A stretch of DNA of 64,000 nt, from the NCBI GenBank assembly GCA_937995825.1, contig CALKJO010000016.1:206370-270369 (forward strand). The letters run 5' to 3'. This DNA comes from an uncultured Anaerolineae bacterium (lineage in GTDB: Bacteria > Chloroflexota > Anaerolineae > Aggregatilineales > Phototrophicaceae). The position numbers were made by a program, and so were the translations under genes. Below, piece by piece: positions 8,049 through 17,082 of this stretch (positions within the stretch are counted from its first letter, which is position 1; each line of letters starts with the position of its first letter). The notes beneath the pieces are model-generated. The model made no database searches. It was not told the DNA's origin and saw only the letters and a program-made list of their open reading frames with translations.

Positions 8049-9429
8049 GGAGCGCCGCGCGGCGCTGCGGCGGTATTTGCAGGGCGAAGGCCTGCCCGGC
8101 GATTCCCAGCCCGGCACGACGATCTGCGCGCTTTGCGGCAAGCCGTCGATCTGCGCTGGACTCGGCTATGTCCGGCGGGCGCTGCCGACCGATCATCCCG
8201 ACTTCGGCAGGCTGTTTCGCTGCGCCAACGCGCCGGAGATTGCCCCGCCGATCGAGCAGGATCGACTCCGCGCGGCTAGCAATCTGGCGATTTACGCCGA
8301 CAAGACCTTTGAGACCTTCGACCTGAACCGCCCATATCTGTTTCAGCGGCATCGTAGCACGCTGCAAAGCGCTTACGCCATCGCGCTGCGCTTTGCCAGT
8401 CAGCCGCAGGGCTGGCTGGTGATGGAGGGGACGCCCGGCTGCGGCAAGACGCACCTTGCCGCAGCCATCGGCAACGCAGCGCTGATGCGCGGTGCGCCGG
8501 TCATGTTCCTGACCGCGCCCGATCTGCTCGACGAACTCCGGCGCGGCTATCAGCCAGATGAGGAGATCAGCTACGACGATACTTTTGAATACCTGCGCGA
8601 TATCCCGCTGCTGATCCTGGATGATCTCGGCACGGAAAACCCCAGCGCCTGGGCGGTGGAGAAGCTGTTTCAACTGCTCAACTATCGACATATCCGGCGG
8701 CTGCCGACGGTGATCACGACCAACATCAGCGCCGACGCGCTGATGCCGCGCCTGCGCAGCCGCGTCTATGACCGCACGCTGGTGACCATCGTCCGCATGG
8801 ATGCGCCGGATTACCGCGCGGATCATCAGGAAGCCTGGTATCACACTTTTTTCGACTGGGAACGCTACCGGCATCTGTCGTTTGCCAATTTCGATGTCCA
8901 TACCCATTCGACAGCGGAAGAGCTGGACAACCTGAGCGCGACTCTGGCGCGCTGCCAGCAGTACGCCGCCGATCCGCGCGGCTGGCTCTACATTCAGGGT
9001 CCGCATGGCGTCGGCAAGACGCACCTGTGCGCCGCGATTGCCAACACGCTCTATGCCCGCGACCGCGACGTGATCATGACCGATGTCAGCGCGCTGATGG
9101 ACGTGCTGCGCTCGACTTTCTCGAAGGAGATCACCGTCAACCTGAACACGCTGCTCAAGACGCTGTTCGATATCGATCTGTTGATCCTGGAAGACCTGGT
9201 GAACGCGGATGCATCCGCGTGGGTGCGCGAAAAGCTCTTTCGCATCCTCGATCACCGCTACGTGCTGGACAAACCGACCATTGTCACAACGGCGCTGTCG
9301 TTCCGCGAGCTGGACAAGCGCATCCTCTCGCGCCTGCTCGATCAGGAAAAGGTCGATTGGCTGACCATCGGCAGCCGTCCGTATGTGCTGCGGCGGCAGA
9401 ATTCGTATCTGGACTTAAATAAGCTGTGA
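7966..9429 (+). CDS. DnaC/DnaI-like helicase loader with two tandem AAA+ domains
   Basis: 487 residues, about twice the usual DnaC or DnaI length, because two ATPase domains are fused. A likely zinc site comes first (C54, C57, C63, C86; ICALCGKPSIC). AAA+ domain 1 has Walker A GTPGCGKT at 155-162, Walker B LLILDD at 215-220 and an ITTN sensor. AAA+ domain 2 has Walker A GPHGVGKT at 345-352, Walker B LLILED at 405-410 and a VTTA sensor. Both domains share the following SAWxxEKLFxxLxxR stretch, so an internal duplication is likely. Such ATPases place DnaB on single-stranded DNA. ATG 7966 has AAAGAAGGG upstream and lies 83 bases inside the dnaD-like gene. Loss of cysteines or P-loops was not seen, so both sites may be active. 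Confidence 0.8.
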   Translation: MKPLKNLIPSTANRTKTDPASFIPQTDEERRAALRRYLQGEGLPGDSQPGTTICALCGKPSICAGLGYVRRALPTDHPDFGRLFRCANAPEIAPPIEQDRLRAASNLAIYADKTFETFDLNRPYLFQRHRSTLQSAYAIALRFASQPQGWLVMEGTPGCGKTHLAAAIGNAALMRGAPVMFLTAPDLLDELRRGYQPDEEISYDDTFEYLRDIPLLILDDLGTENPSAWAVEKLFQLLNYRHIRRLPTVITTNISADALMPRLRSRVYDRTLVTIVRMDAPDYRADHQEAWYHTFFDWERYRHLSFANFDVHTHSTAEELDNLSATLARCQQYAADPRGWLYIQGPHGVGKTHLCAAIANTLYARDRDVIMTDVSALMDVLRSTFSKEITVNLNTLLKTLFDIDLLILEDLVNADASAWVREKLFRILDHRYVLDKPTIVTTALSFRELDKRILSRLLDQEKVDWLTIGSRPYVLRRQNSYLDLNKL

Positions 9430-9433
9430 CAAG

Positions 9434-10309
9434 ATGATATCGCTCGCTCGCGCCCCGCTTCCGCTGACAATCACGCCCTATTCGCGACGCTATCGCGGCG
9501 CTGTCCGCGAGCTGCTCTTCCGACATGAAACCGTCATGATCCATCTCGACTGGCAGGAAACCGAACCCTGGATGGACTCCTTAGAAGCGATCACACGGCT
9601 GGCGTTCGACGGACACCGGTTGGTCGGTGCATTGGCGGCATCGCAGCCGGTGGACGGCGCGAGCTGGCTGCGCATCGCAGCAGTGCATGACGCCGCCGAT
9701 CCGAGCGTGGTGCTGCCCGCTTTGTGGGAGGCGGTCAAGCCGGCGCTGATCGAGACCGGGGGTGTTCAAGTGGCGGTGCTGGTGCTGCGCGAATGGCTCG
9801 GTAAGTATGTGAGCGCGCTCGGCTTCCGTTTTCTTGAGGACATCGTGACGCTGCGCCGAGGCGATCAGCCGCTTCCGCCGCTGATGCTGCCGGAGGGCGT
9901 CACCATTCGGATGCTGCATAACGATGATCTGACGCGGATCGCGGCAGTGGATCGCGCGGCGTTCGCCCCGCCCTGGCAGATGAGCGCGCAGGAGGTCTAT
10001 CATGCGGCGCAGATCGCCGGCTACTGCACCGTCGCGCAGATCGGCACGCAGATCATCGGCTACCAGCTCTGCACCGTCTATTTTGACGGCTCGCACTTGG
10101 CGCGCCTGGCGGTGCTGCCGTCGATGCAGGGGCGCGGCATCGGCAGGGCGCTGGTGAGCGGCGCGATTCAGCATTTCACCGCGCGCGGCATCCCTGCGAT
10201 GACCGTCAACACACAGGCGAACAACATTCAGTCGCAGCGGGTGTATACGCGCCTCGGCTTCAAGCGCAATGGCTATGATCTGCCGGTCTGGGTGGCGGCG
10301 CTGGCATGA
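9434..10309 (+). CDS. Tandem GNAT-family N-acetyltransferase
   Basis: 291 residues with two GNAT folds. The second (about 150-291) is the conserved one: VTIRMLHNDDLTRIAAVDRAAF at its start, the acetyl-CoA-binding motif LAVLPSMQGRGIGRALV, and the terminal NIQSQRVYTRLGFKRNGYDLPV. The first (about 10-140) is degenerate, with ALGFRFLEDIVTL as its end. Two-domain GNATs of this type are common in Chloroflexota; the acceptor is unknown. It starts four bases after the loader gene and overlaps the next gene by four bases (ATGA at 10306-10309). Confidence 0.75.
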   Translation: MISLARAPLPLTITPYSRRYRGAVRELLFRHETVMIHLDWQETEPWMDSLEAITRLAFDGHRLVGALAASQPVDGASWLRIAAVHDAADPSVVLPALWEAVKPALIETGGVQVAVLVLREWLGKYVSALGFRFLEDIVTLRRGDQPLPPLMLPEGVTIRMLHNDDLTRIAAVDRAAFAPPWQMSAQEVYHAAQIAGYCTVAQIGTQIIGYQLCTVYFDGSHLARLAVLPSMQGRGIGRALVSGAIQHFTARGIPAMTVNTQANNIQSQRVYTRLGFKRNGYDLPVWVAALA

Positions 10310-11880
10310 TGGCGCGCGGCGCGTGGGGGGGGCCGGCGGCGGCGCTGCTGATCGCGCTGGTGGGGCGAGTCCTGCTGCTGATGAGCGGATCGGTCTCGTT
10401 CCATGCCGATGAGGCGGTCGTTGCGCTGATGGCGCGGCATATCCTGGAGGGTGAGCGCCCGGTCTTCTTCTACGGACAGGCGTACATGGGCAGTCTGGAC
10501 GCCTGGATCGTTGCCGCTGCCTTCGCGCTGGGCGGCGAGTCGGTTTTGAGCATCCGGCTGGCGCAGTCAGCGCTCTATCTAGGCATCGTGGCAGTCGGCT
10601 ATGGCGCGGCATGGCGCATGACTGGGCGCACAGCGGCGGCGTTCATGACGGCGCTGCTGCTGGCGGTTCCGCCAGTGCTGCTAGCGCTGTACACGACGGC
10701 GACGCTCGGCGGCTACAACGAGACGCTGCTGCTTGGCGGGCTGGTCTGGTGGCTGGCGTATGACGTGACGCACGAATACCGGCGCTCGATCTGGCGCTGG
10801 GGGCTGATGGGCGTCTGCGCTGGACTCGGCTGGTGGACAAACGCGCTGATCGTGACCTATGCCGCGCCCGCCGCACTGCTGATCCTGTACGCCATGTGGC
10901 GGGATCGGCGCGATCTGACGCCCCATCTCCTTGGAGTCGGCGCAGCGCTGGCGGGCTTCATCGTCGGCGCGCTGCCCTGGATCACCTTCAACCTGGAAAA
11001 TGACTTCGCCGGGCTGTCCTTCCTGCTCGGCAGCCGCAGTGGAGGTGACTTCGCCGGCACAGATGTCTTTTCGCTGCCTATCGAACAGCGTTTGATCGGG
11101 CTGTTCCTGATCGGTCTGCCGACACTGATCGGGCTGCGCTTCCCGTGGACGCCGGACTTCTTCCTCGCGCCCGTCGGCGTGATCGTGCTGGCGGCGTTCG
11201 CGCTGGCGCTGATCGGGCTGGCGCGCAGCCGACTGCCGTCGCGCAGCTATATCCTGGGGACAATCGGGCTGTTCTGCGCGGTCTATTTCGCCTCGCGCTT
11301 CAGCTTTGACCCGACTGGGCGCTATTTTCTGCCGCTGGCGATCCCTGTCTATATTGCCTTCACGGGCGCGATCACACTGCTGCCGAGTCGACTCGTGCAG
11401 ACTGTGATAACGGCGGTTGTGCTGTGCTACTTCGCCGCCGGACAGATCGCCGCCGCATCATCGCCGCCGGGCTTGACAACTCAGTTCAATCTGGACACGC
11501 ACCTGCCCAACGACGACGATGGAGAGCTGATCGCGTTTCTGGACGAAAACGGGCTGTATAACGGCTACACCAACTACTGGATCAGCTTCAGGCTGGCATT
11601 TCTCAGCGCCGAACGGATGCAGTACAGCGCATCGCTGCCTTACAAGCCTGACCTGACCTACACGCCGCTGGATGAGCGCTATCCGCTCTTCCGCGCCGCC
11701 GCCGACTCGGCTGAGCGTATCGCGTATATCACAGCGCTGCTGCCAACGGTCGATGCGCGGTTGGAAGCCATCTTCGCTGAGCGCGGCGTGACGTATCGGC
11801 AGGCGCAGATCGGCAGCTTCCGCGTCTACTACGACTTTGCTCCCGCGCCGCCGCGCCCGCCGCTGCCGTTTATCCCTTAG
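10306..11880 (+). CDS. Polytopic glycosyltransferase-39-like membrane protein
   Basis: 524 residues with about ten to twelve membrane helices and a C-terminal soluble part. The first outer loop contains SFHADEAVVALMARHILEG, in which the DE pair sits where ArnT/PMT-like (GT39/GT-C) enzymes have their catalytic acidic residue. GQAYMGSLDAWIVAAAFALGG follows, as in the family. These enzymes move sugars from polyprenyl-phosphate carriers to lipid, glycan or protein on the outer face of the membrane. Coupled to the GNAT gene by a 4-base overlap. Its stop overlaps the convergent peroxiredoxin stop. The second ATG of MMARG is an equally possible start. Confidence 0.7.
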   Translation: MMARGAWGGPAAALLIALVGRVLLLMSGSVSFHADEAVVALMARHILEGERPVFFYGQAYMGSLDAWIVAAAFALGGESVLSIRLAQSALYLGIVAVGYGAAWRMTGRTAAAFMTALLLAVPPVLLALYTTATLGGYNETLLLGGLVWWLAYDVTHEYRRSIWRWGLMGVCAGLGWWTNALIVTYAAPAALLILYAMWRDRRDLTPHLLGVGAALAGFIVGALPWITFNLENDFAGLSFLLGSRSGGDFAGTDVFSLPIEQRLIGLFLIGLPTLIGLRFPWTPDFFLAPVGVIVLAAFALALIGLARSRLPSRSYILGTIGLFCAVYFASRFSFDPTGRYFLPLAIPVYIAFTGAITLLPSRLVQTVITAVVLCYFAAGQIAAASSPPGLTTQFNLDTHLPNDDDGELIAFLDENGLYNGYTNYWISFRLAFLSAERMQYSASLPYKPDLTYTPLDERYPLFRAAADSAERIAYITALLPTVDARLEAIFAERGVTYRQAQIGSFRVYYDFAPAPPRPPLPFIP

Positions 11881-12374
11881 CTGAGCGCGCCGACGGCTTT
11901 CTCGACGCTCTCTTTCGGCTTGACATTGAGCTGAATATCCGCCAGCCGCCCCTCTTCATCGATGATAAAGTGCGAGCGGATCACGCCCATGTATGCCTTG
12001 CCGTACATTTTCTTCTCGCCCCATGCGCCGAGCGCTTCGAGAAGCTGATGATCGGGGTCGGAGAGCAGATCGTAGGGCAGATTTTCCTTCTGCTTCCACT
12101 TGAGCTGGTCTTTGGGCTGATCGGGGCTGATTCCCAGCACAACGACATTCTGTGCGCTGATCTGCGGGAACTGGTCACGGAAGCCGCACGCCTGCTCGGT
12201 GCAGCCGGGCGTGCTTGCCTTCGGATAGGCGAACAGGATCACTTTCTTGCCGCGAAAATCGCTGAGTTTGACAGGCTTGCCATCCTGATTGAGCAGTTCG
12301 ATATCCGGGGCGATATCGCCAATTTGAGGCATAGGATCAATCCCTGCTTTCTGATGCGCCGAAACCATTGACAT
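11877..12374 (-). CDS. bcp: Peroxiredoxin of the BCP/PrxQ group
   Basis: 165 residues, a thiol peroxidase reducing hydrogen peroxide and alkyl hydroperoxides in the cytoplasm. It holds the AhpC/TSA fold with GDIAPDIELLNQDGKPVKLSDFRGKKVILFAYP. The active site TPGCTEQACGFRD has the peroxidatic Cys and the +5 Cys used as resolving residue in PrxQ. ATG 12374 is preceded by a strong GAGGGGGG on the minus strand. The frame runs open further upstream, but that part would overlap the divergent membrane-protein gene and lacks family similarity. Confidence 0.88.
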   Translation of the reverse strand: MSMVSAHQKAGIDPMPQIGDIAPDIELLNQDGKPVKLSDFRGKKVILFAYPKASTPGCTEQACGFRDQFPQISAQNVVVLGISPDQPKDQLKWKQKENLPYDLLSDPDHQLLEALGAWGEKKMYGKAYMGVIRSHFIIDEEGRLADIQLNVKPKESVEKAVGALS

Positions 12375-12423
12375 CGTACCCCCCTCGGATGAGTGGCGCT
12401 TTAGAAGCGATCCGCGCTGTGGT

Positions 12424-14241
12424 ATGCTCTTGGTTATGAAACTATCATGGCTTTTCCTGCCTTTCGCGCTTGCCATCGCGGCGCTGCTGGCGCTTTCGAC
12501 GCTGCAAACGATCCCCAACGGCGCGCAGCACTACTATATGATCGATGTCGGCGAGACGCAGACGGTCTTAAACGTCTGGGGGACGCTGCACGCGACCGGC
12601 TATCCGCTGTATGTCATGAGCGGGAGCGCGCTGGTCGCGCTGCTGCGCGGATTGGGCGTCGCGCCGGAGACCGCGCCCGCGCTGGTGTCGCTGTTTTGGC
12701 ACTTGACCGCGCTCGGACTGCTCTACGCCTTCATGCGTCGGATCGGTGTGCGCGCCTGGATCGCGGCGGGGACGTTGATCGCGTTTGCGGCGGCGCGCAC
12801 CGTCTGGATTCATGGGGCGATTGCCGAGATTTACAGCCTGACGCTGGTCTTTCTGGCGCTGATGCTGTGGATCGCAGTCAGCGAACAGCCGGGGCGCGCG
12901 CTGTGGCTGGCTTTGATCGGCGGATTCGCGGTCGCGCACCATCGGGCATTGGCATTCGCCGCATTTGGGCTGATCTTCATGGTCTGGGATGACCTGTTCG
13001 AGGAGCGGCGGCGAATTCCGCTCAAAATCGCGGCGTGCATCGGGCTGGCGCTGATCGGCTTTCTGCCGTATCTGTATCTGCCGCTGCGCGCCTGGGCGGA
13101 CGCGCTCTGGGTTTACGGCGATCCAGGGACGCTCAGCGGCTTTCTGGATCAATTTTTGGGGCGCGAAGCCGACCGCTTCTTCGGCGTGGATGGCTTCGAC
13201 AGGCTGATCGCCAATTTCCGCATGGTCACAGAGGTGCTGATCACCGATGTCAGCATCGTTGGGCTGATCGTCGGCGTGATCGGGCTGATCGCGGGCACGC
13301 TTGAGCGCGAGACGCGGCGATCTGCCCTGATGCTGATCCTGATCGGCGGGCTGGCATATGGCTTTCATGTCGCGGCGTATACTGATGTCCTGTCCGCGCT
13401 GATCCTGATGGCGCTGCTGCCATTCGCGGTCGGGTGGGCGTTCGCGGCAGAGCGAGTCCTCCGCCTTGCGCCAAAGGGGGGACGAATCGGCGTGGGAGTC
13501 GGGCTGGCAGCCTACGCAGCAAGCCTGATCGCATGGCATCAGCCATTCATCCGCGATCTGACCGCCGATCAGACTGGGCTGCGCGCCATCGACGCGGCGC
13601 GGCGCATCCCGCCCGGCGCAGTGGCGATGATCCCCTGGGGTGTGCATCATTTCGCGGTCGGATTCGCCCGCGATGTGACCGGCGAGATCGGCGGCTTCGA
13701 TCTGGTCGATCACAATGCCGATCTGCGCCGCCTGCATGACGCAGGGCGCGAAATCGTCACCTTATCGGACACGTTTTACACCTTTCCCCCCTCATGGTGG
13801 TCAGATCGGCTGGGAGGACGGGTCTATCTGCGCGCCGCCGCGCCTGGTTGGGTAGAGATCGCAGCCGAACCCTGGTTCTCCACGCCGATTGACGGGACGT
13901 TTGAGACCGAAGTCGCCCCGATCACGCGGCGTCTGGTCTGCGATGCAGCGCTGATCGCGCTCGATGTGCTGTGGTATGCTCATACTGCGCCGACGCGCGA
14001 CCTGAGCGTGTTCGTGCATCTGATCGACTCGTCCGGCGCGGTGATCGCGCAGGCGGATCAGCGCGCGCCCGTCTACGGCTGGCGTCCGCTGACGACGTGG
14101 ATACCGGGTGAATACGTCCGCGATATTTATCCGCTGCCCCGGATGCCGGGCGCGGCGGTGAACTTTGGTCTGTACGCGGTTTTGCCCGATGGGGGATTCG
14201 AGAATGTACTCAGCGAAACGCTTCCGCTGGATTGCCCTTAG
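12424..14241 (+). CDS. DUF2723/TMEM260-like membrane protein (probable GT-C glycosyltransferase)
   Basis: 605 residues: about ten to eleven membrane helices to residue 385, then a soluble outer domain. The first outer loop reads MIDVGETQTVLNVWGTLHATGYPLYVMSG, the equivalent of the DSGELxxAAxxLGIAHPPGYPLY motif of DUF2723 proteins. Human TMEM260 of this family is a protein O-mannosyltransferase, so a sugar transferase role is plausible. WIHGAIAEIYSL is a second family block. Start is ATG 12424 or ATG 12436; no clear ribosome site decides. It is divergent from the peroxiredoxin gene and runs 38 bases into the next gene. Confidence 0.7.
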   Translation: MLLVMKLSWLFLPFALAIAALLALSTLQTIPNGAQHYYMIDVGETQTVLNVWGTLHATGYPLYVMSGSALVALLRGLGVAPETAPALVSLFWHLTALGLLYAFMRRIGVRAWIAAGTLIAFAAARTVWIHGAIAEIYSLTLVFLALMLWIAVSEQPGRALWLALIGGFAVAHHRALAFAAFGLIFMVWDDLFEERRRIPLKIAACIGLALIGFLPYLYLPLRAWADALWVYGDPGTLSGFLDQFLGREADRFFGVDGFDRLIANFRMVTEVLITDVSIVGLIVGVIGLIAGTLERETRRSALMLILIGGLAYGFHVAAYTDVLSALILMALLPFAVGWAFAAERVLRLAPKGGRIGVGVGLAAYAASLIAWHQPFIRDLTADQTGLRAIDAARRIPPGAVAMIPWGVHHFAVGFARDVTGEIGGFDLVDHNADLRRLHDAGREIVTLSDTFYTFPPSWWSDRLGGRVYLRAAAPGWVEIAAEPWFSTPIDGTFETEVAPITRRLVCDAALIALDVLWYAHTAPTRDLSVFVHLIDSSGAVIAQADQRAPVYGWRPLTTWIPGEYVRDIYPLPRMPGAAVNFGLYAVLPDGGFENVLSETLPLDCP

Positions 14242-15028
14242 TCTGCTCCTGGCGGCATGTTCATTCGCGCCCGCTAACACGCAGCCGCCCACCCTGGACG
14301 CGGCGGCATTGGCAGCGCTGCCCAAACAGCTCGCCACCGCCGAGCTGTCGCCCACGCCAGACGAGTCCGAGCGCGCCGCGACTCAGGCGGCGCGCCGCCT
14401 GACCGAACCACCGCCGCCCACTGCGACCATCCCGCCAACGCCGACAGTCTATGTCGGTGTCTTCGTCAGCGATGGCGGCGGACTGGGAAATGCGCCGGTC
14501 GTCGATCTGTCGCGCTATGAAGGCACGCTGACCGCCTCCACCGGGTTCGTCCCCGCGCCGACTCCCGCGTGTCTGATCCCGGTCGATCCCGCCTTCGGCG
14601 ACCGCTGGCGCGGCGATCCCGCGTTGGAAAATGCGCTCGGCTGCCCAACCGAGCCGCCAGCCGCCTATATTGGGACGACGCAGTTGTTTGAGCGCGGCGT
14701 GATGTATTACGTACCGACCGGCGAGATCTACACGATTGCCTTTGCGCCGACGGGCGGGCGCTTCTGGTATGTCCCGCAGGCGCCGCCGGATCAGGGCTGG
14801 ATCGTCCCCGCGCCGGACGGGCTGCGCGTGCCGCGGTTCGGATTTGGGGCGGTCTGGAAGGCGCTTGACGGCGTGCGGTCGAGCGTCGGCTTTGCGCGGC
14901 TGGAGGAGGCTGCCGCCTCACTGACCGTGCAGCGCTTCGACCGCGGCGCGCTGATCCGCGACGTGAGCAGCGGGCAGGTGTTCGCGCTGATCGGCAGCGG
15001 CAGCGGCGACGCCTACGGACCCTTTTAG
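14204..15028 (+). CDS. Secreted lipoprotein with Pro/Thr-rich linker
   Basis: 274 residues from ATG 14204, which has GGGGGA seven bases upstream. The N-terminus is a lipoprotein signal peptide (basic MYSAKRFRW, hydrophobic core, lipobox LAAC with the acyl-bearing Cys at about 20). A Pro/Thr-rich segment follows at about 60-85. The folded part contains repeated blocks of the form LGCPTEPPAAYIGTTQLFERGVMYYVPTGEIYTI and RFDRGALIRDVSSGQVFALIG. These recall the LGxP...QxFERGxMxW repeats seen in many Chloroflexota surface proteins. Function unknown. It starts 38 bases before the end of the upstream membrane glycosyltransferase-like gene, so the two are probably co-translated. Confidence 0.7.
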   Translation: MYSAKRFRWIALSLLLAACSFAPANTQPPTLDAAALAALPKQLATAELSPTPDESERAATQAARRLTEPPPPTATIPPTPTVYVGVFVSDGGGLGNAPVVDLSRYEGTLTASTGFVPAPTPACLIPVDPAFGDRWRGDPALENALGCPTEPPAAYIGTTQLFERGVMYYVPTGEIYTIAFAPTGGRFWYVPQAPPDQGWIVPAPDGLRVPRFGFGAVWKALDGVRSSVGFARLEEAAASLTVQRFDRGALIRDVSSGQVFALIGSGSGDAYGPF

Positions 15029-15059
15029 TCGAAACAAGCGCGTCAACAGCGTAATAAAG

Positions 15060-15111
15060 CGCTCCATCTGCGCGTCTGTGTTCGCATAAAAACGGATATT
15101 TGGATGGAGCG
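15060..15111 (+). promoter_or_regulatory. Hairpin covering the ribosome site of the DinB-like gene
   Basis: CGCTCCATC at 15060-15068 is the exact complement of GATGGAGCG at 15103-15111. The right arm holds the only ribosome-binding sequence (TGGAG) for the ATG at 15118. The 9-base stem with a 34-base loop would hide that site in the mRNA. Regulation is inference. Confidence 0.4.
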
Positions 15112-15117
15112 TTTACG

Positions 15118-15711
15118 ATGCTGATCGATTTCACCCCAGTTGCCAACAACGAGATGAAAATCCTGAAATTTTCGCGCCGCTTTACCCTCGCCGACCTGAA
15201 AGCTGGCACGAACGCCAGCATTGACCACATCCTCAGCCTGATCGGAGACGCGGACGATGCGCAGATCGCCTTTTTGCCATACGATCCCCATGCCGACGAT
15301 CCGTATGCTGTCCCCGGTGAAGAACACATCGGCTGGAGCCTCGGTCATCTGGTGGCGCACGTGACCGCATCGAGCGAAGAATGGGCGGCGTATGGCTCGA
15401 TCCTGGCGCGGGGGATCGTCTACCCTGCCGATCCGCGCCTGCGCTATGAAACGCCCTGGAAAGACATCGACACTCGTGCCAAAGCGCTTCAGCGGCTTGA
15501 GGAAAGCCGCCGGATTCGCCTCGGTTATCTGGATGCCATGCCGGATGAACCGCATTTAGACGTGTTCCGCCAGCTTTCGCCGCGCTACGTCGAACGCTTC
15601 GGCGAGATGAACGCCTTCGCCTGCGTGCTGTTCGGGATGTATCACGAGTGGGGGCATTACGCGCAGATCGCAGACGCAGCGGCGCAGGCGCGGGCGGCGA
15701 TCCTGGGGTAA
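15118..15711 (+). CDS. DinB-superfamily (four-helix, putative metal-binding) protein
   Basis: 197 residues. The fold is recognised by the spaced metal-ligand blocks IGWSLGHLVAHVTASSEEWAAYGS near residue 75-95 and MYHEWGHYAQI near 180, which fit the His triad of DinB/DUF664 proteins. These are often thiol-linked detoxification enzymes or damage-inducible proteins; no substrate can be assigned. ATG 15118 was chosen because of the TGGAG upstream; an earlier in-frame GTG/TTG-type start is less likely. The ribosome site lies in a predicted hairpin. hisS follows 36 bases later. Confidence 0.65.
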   Translation: MLIDFTPVANNEMKILKFSRRFTLADLKAGTNASIDHILSLIGDADDAQIAFLPYDPHADDPYAVPGEEHIGWSLGHLVAHVTASSEEWAAYGSILARGIVYPADPRLRYETPWKDIDTRAKALQRLEESRRIRLGYLDAMPDEPHLDVFRQLSPRYVERFGEMNAFACVLFGMYHEWGHYAQIADAAAQARAAILG

Positions 15712-15747
15712 AATAGCCGCCAGTATCGACCCACATCGAGAGCGATC

Positions 15748-17078
<1,331 letters not shown>

Positions 17079-17082
<4 letters not shown>

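Noticed and set aside
7918-9255. Long open frame antisense to the helicase-loader gene
   Set aside because: It lies fully inside strongly conserved AAA+ coding sequence, has no ribosome site and translates to an Arg/Gln-rich sequence typical of a GC-rich shadow frame.
12568-13737. 389-codon open frame antisense to the DUF2723-like gene
   Set aside because: Composition is polar and biased (Gln, Arg, Asp), no domain is visible, and the opposite strand has a clear membrane protein.
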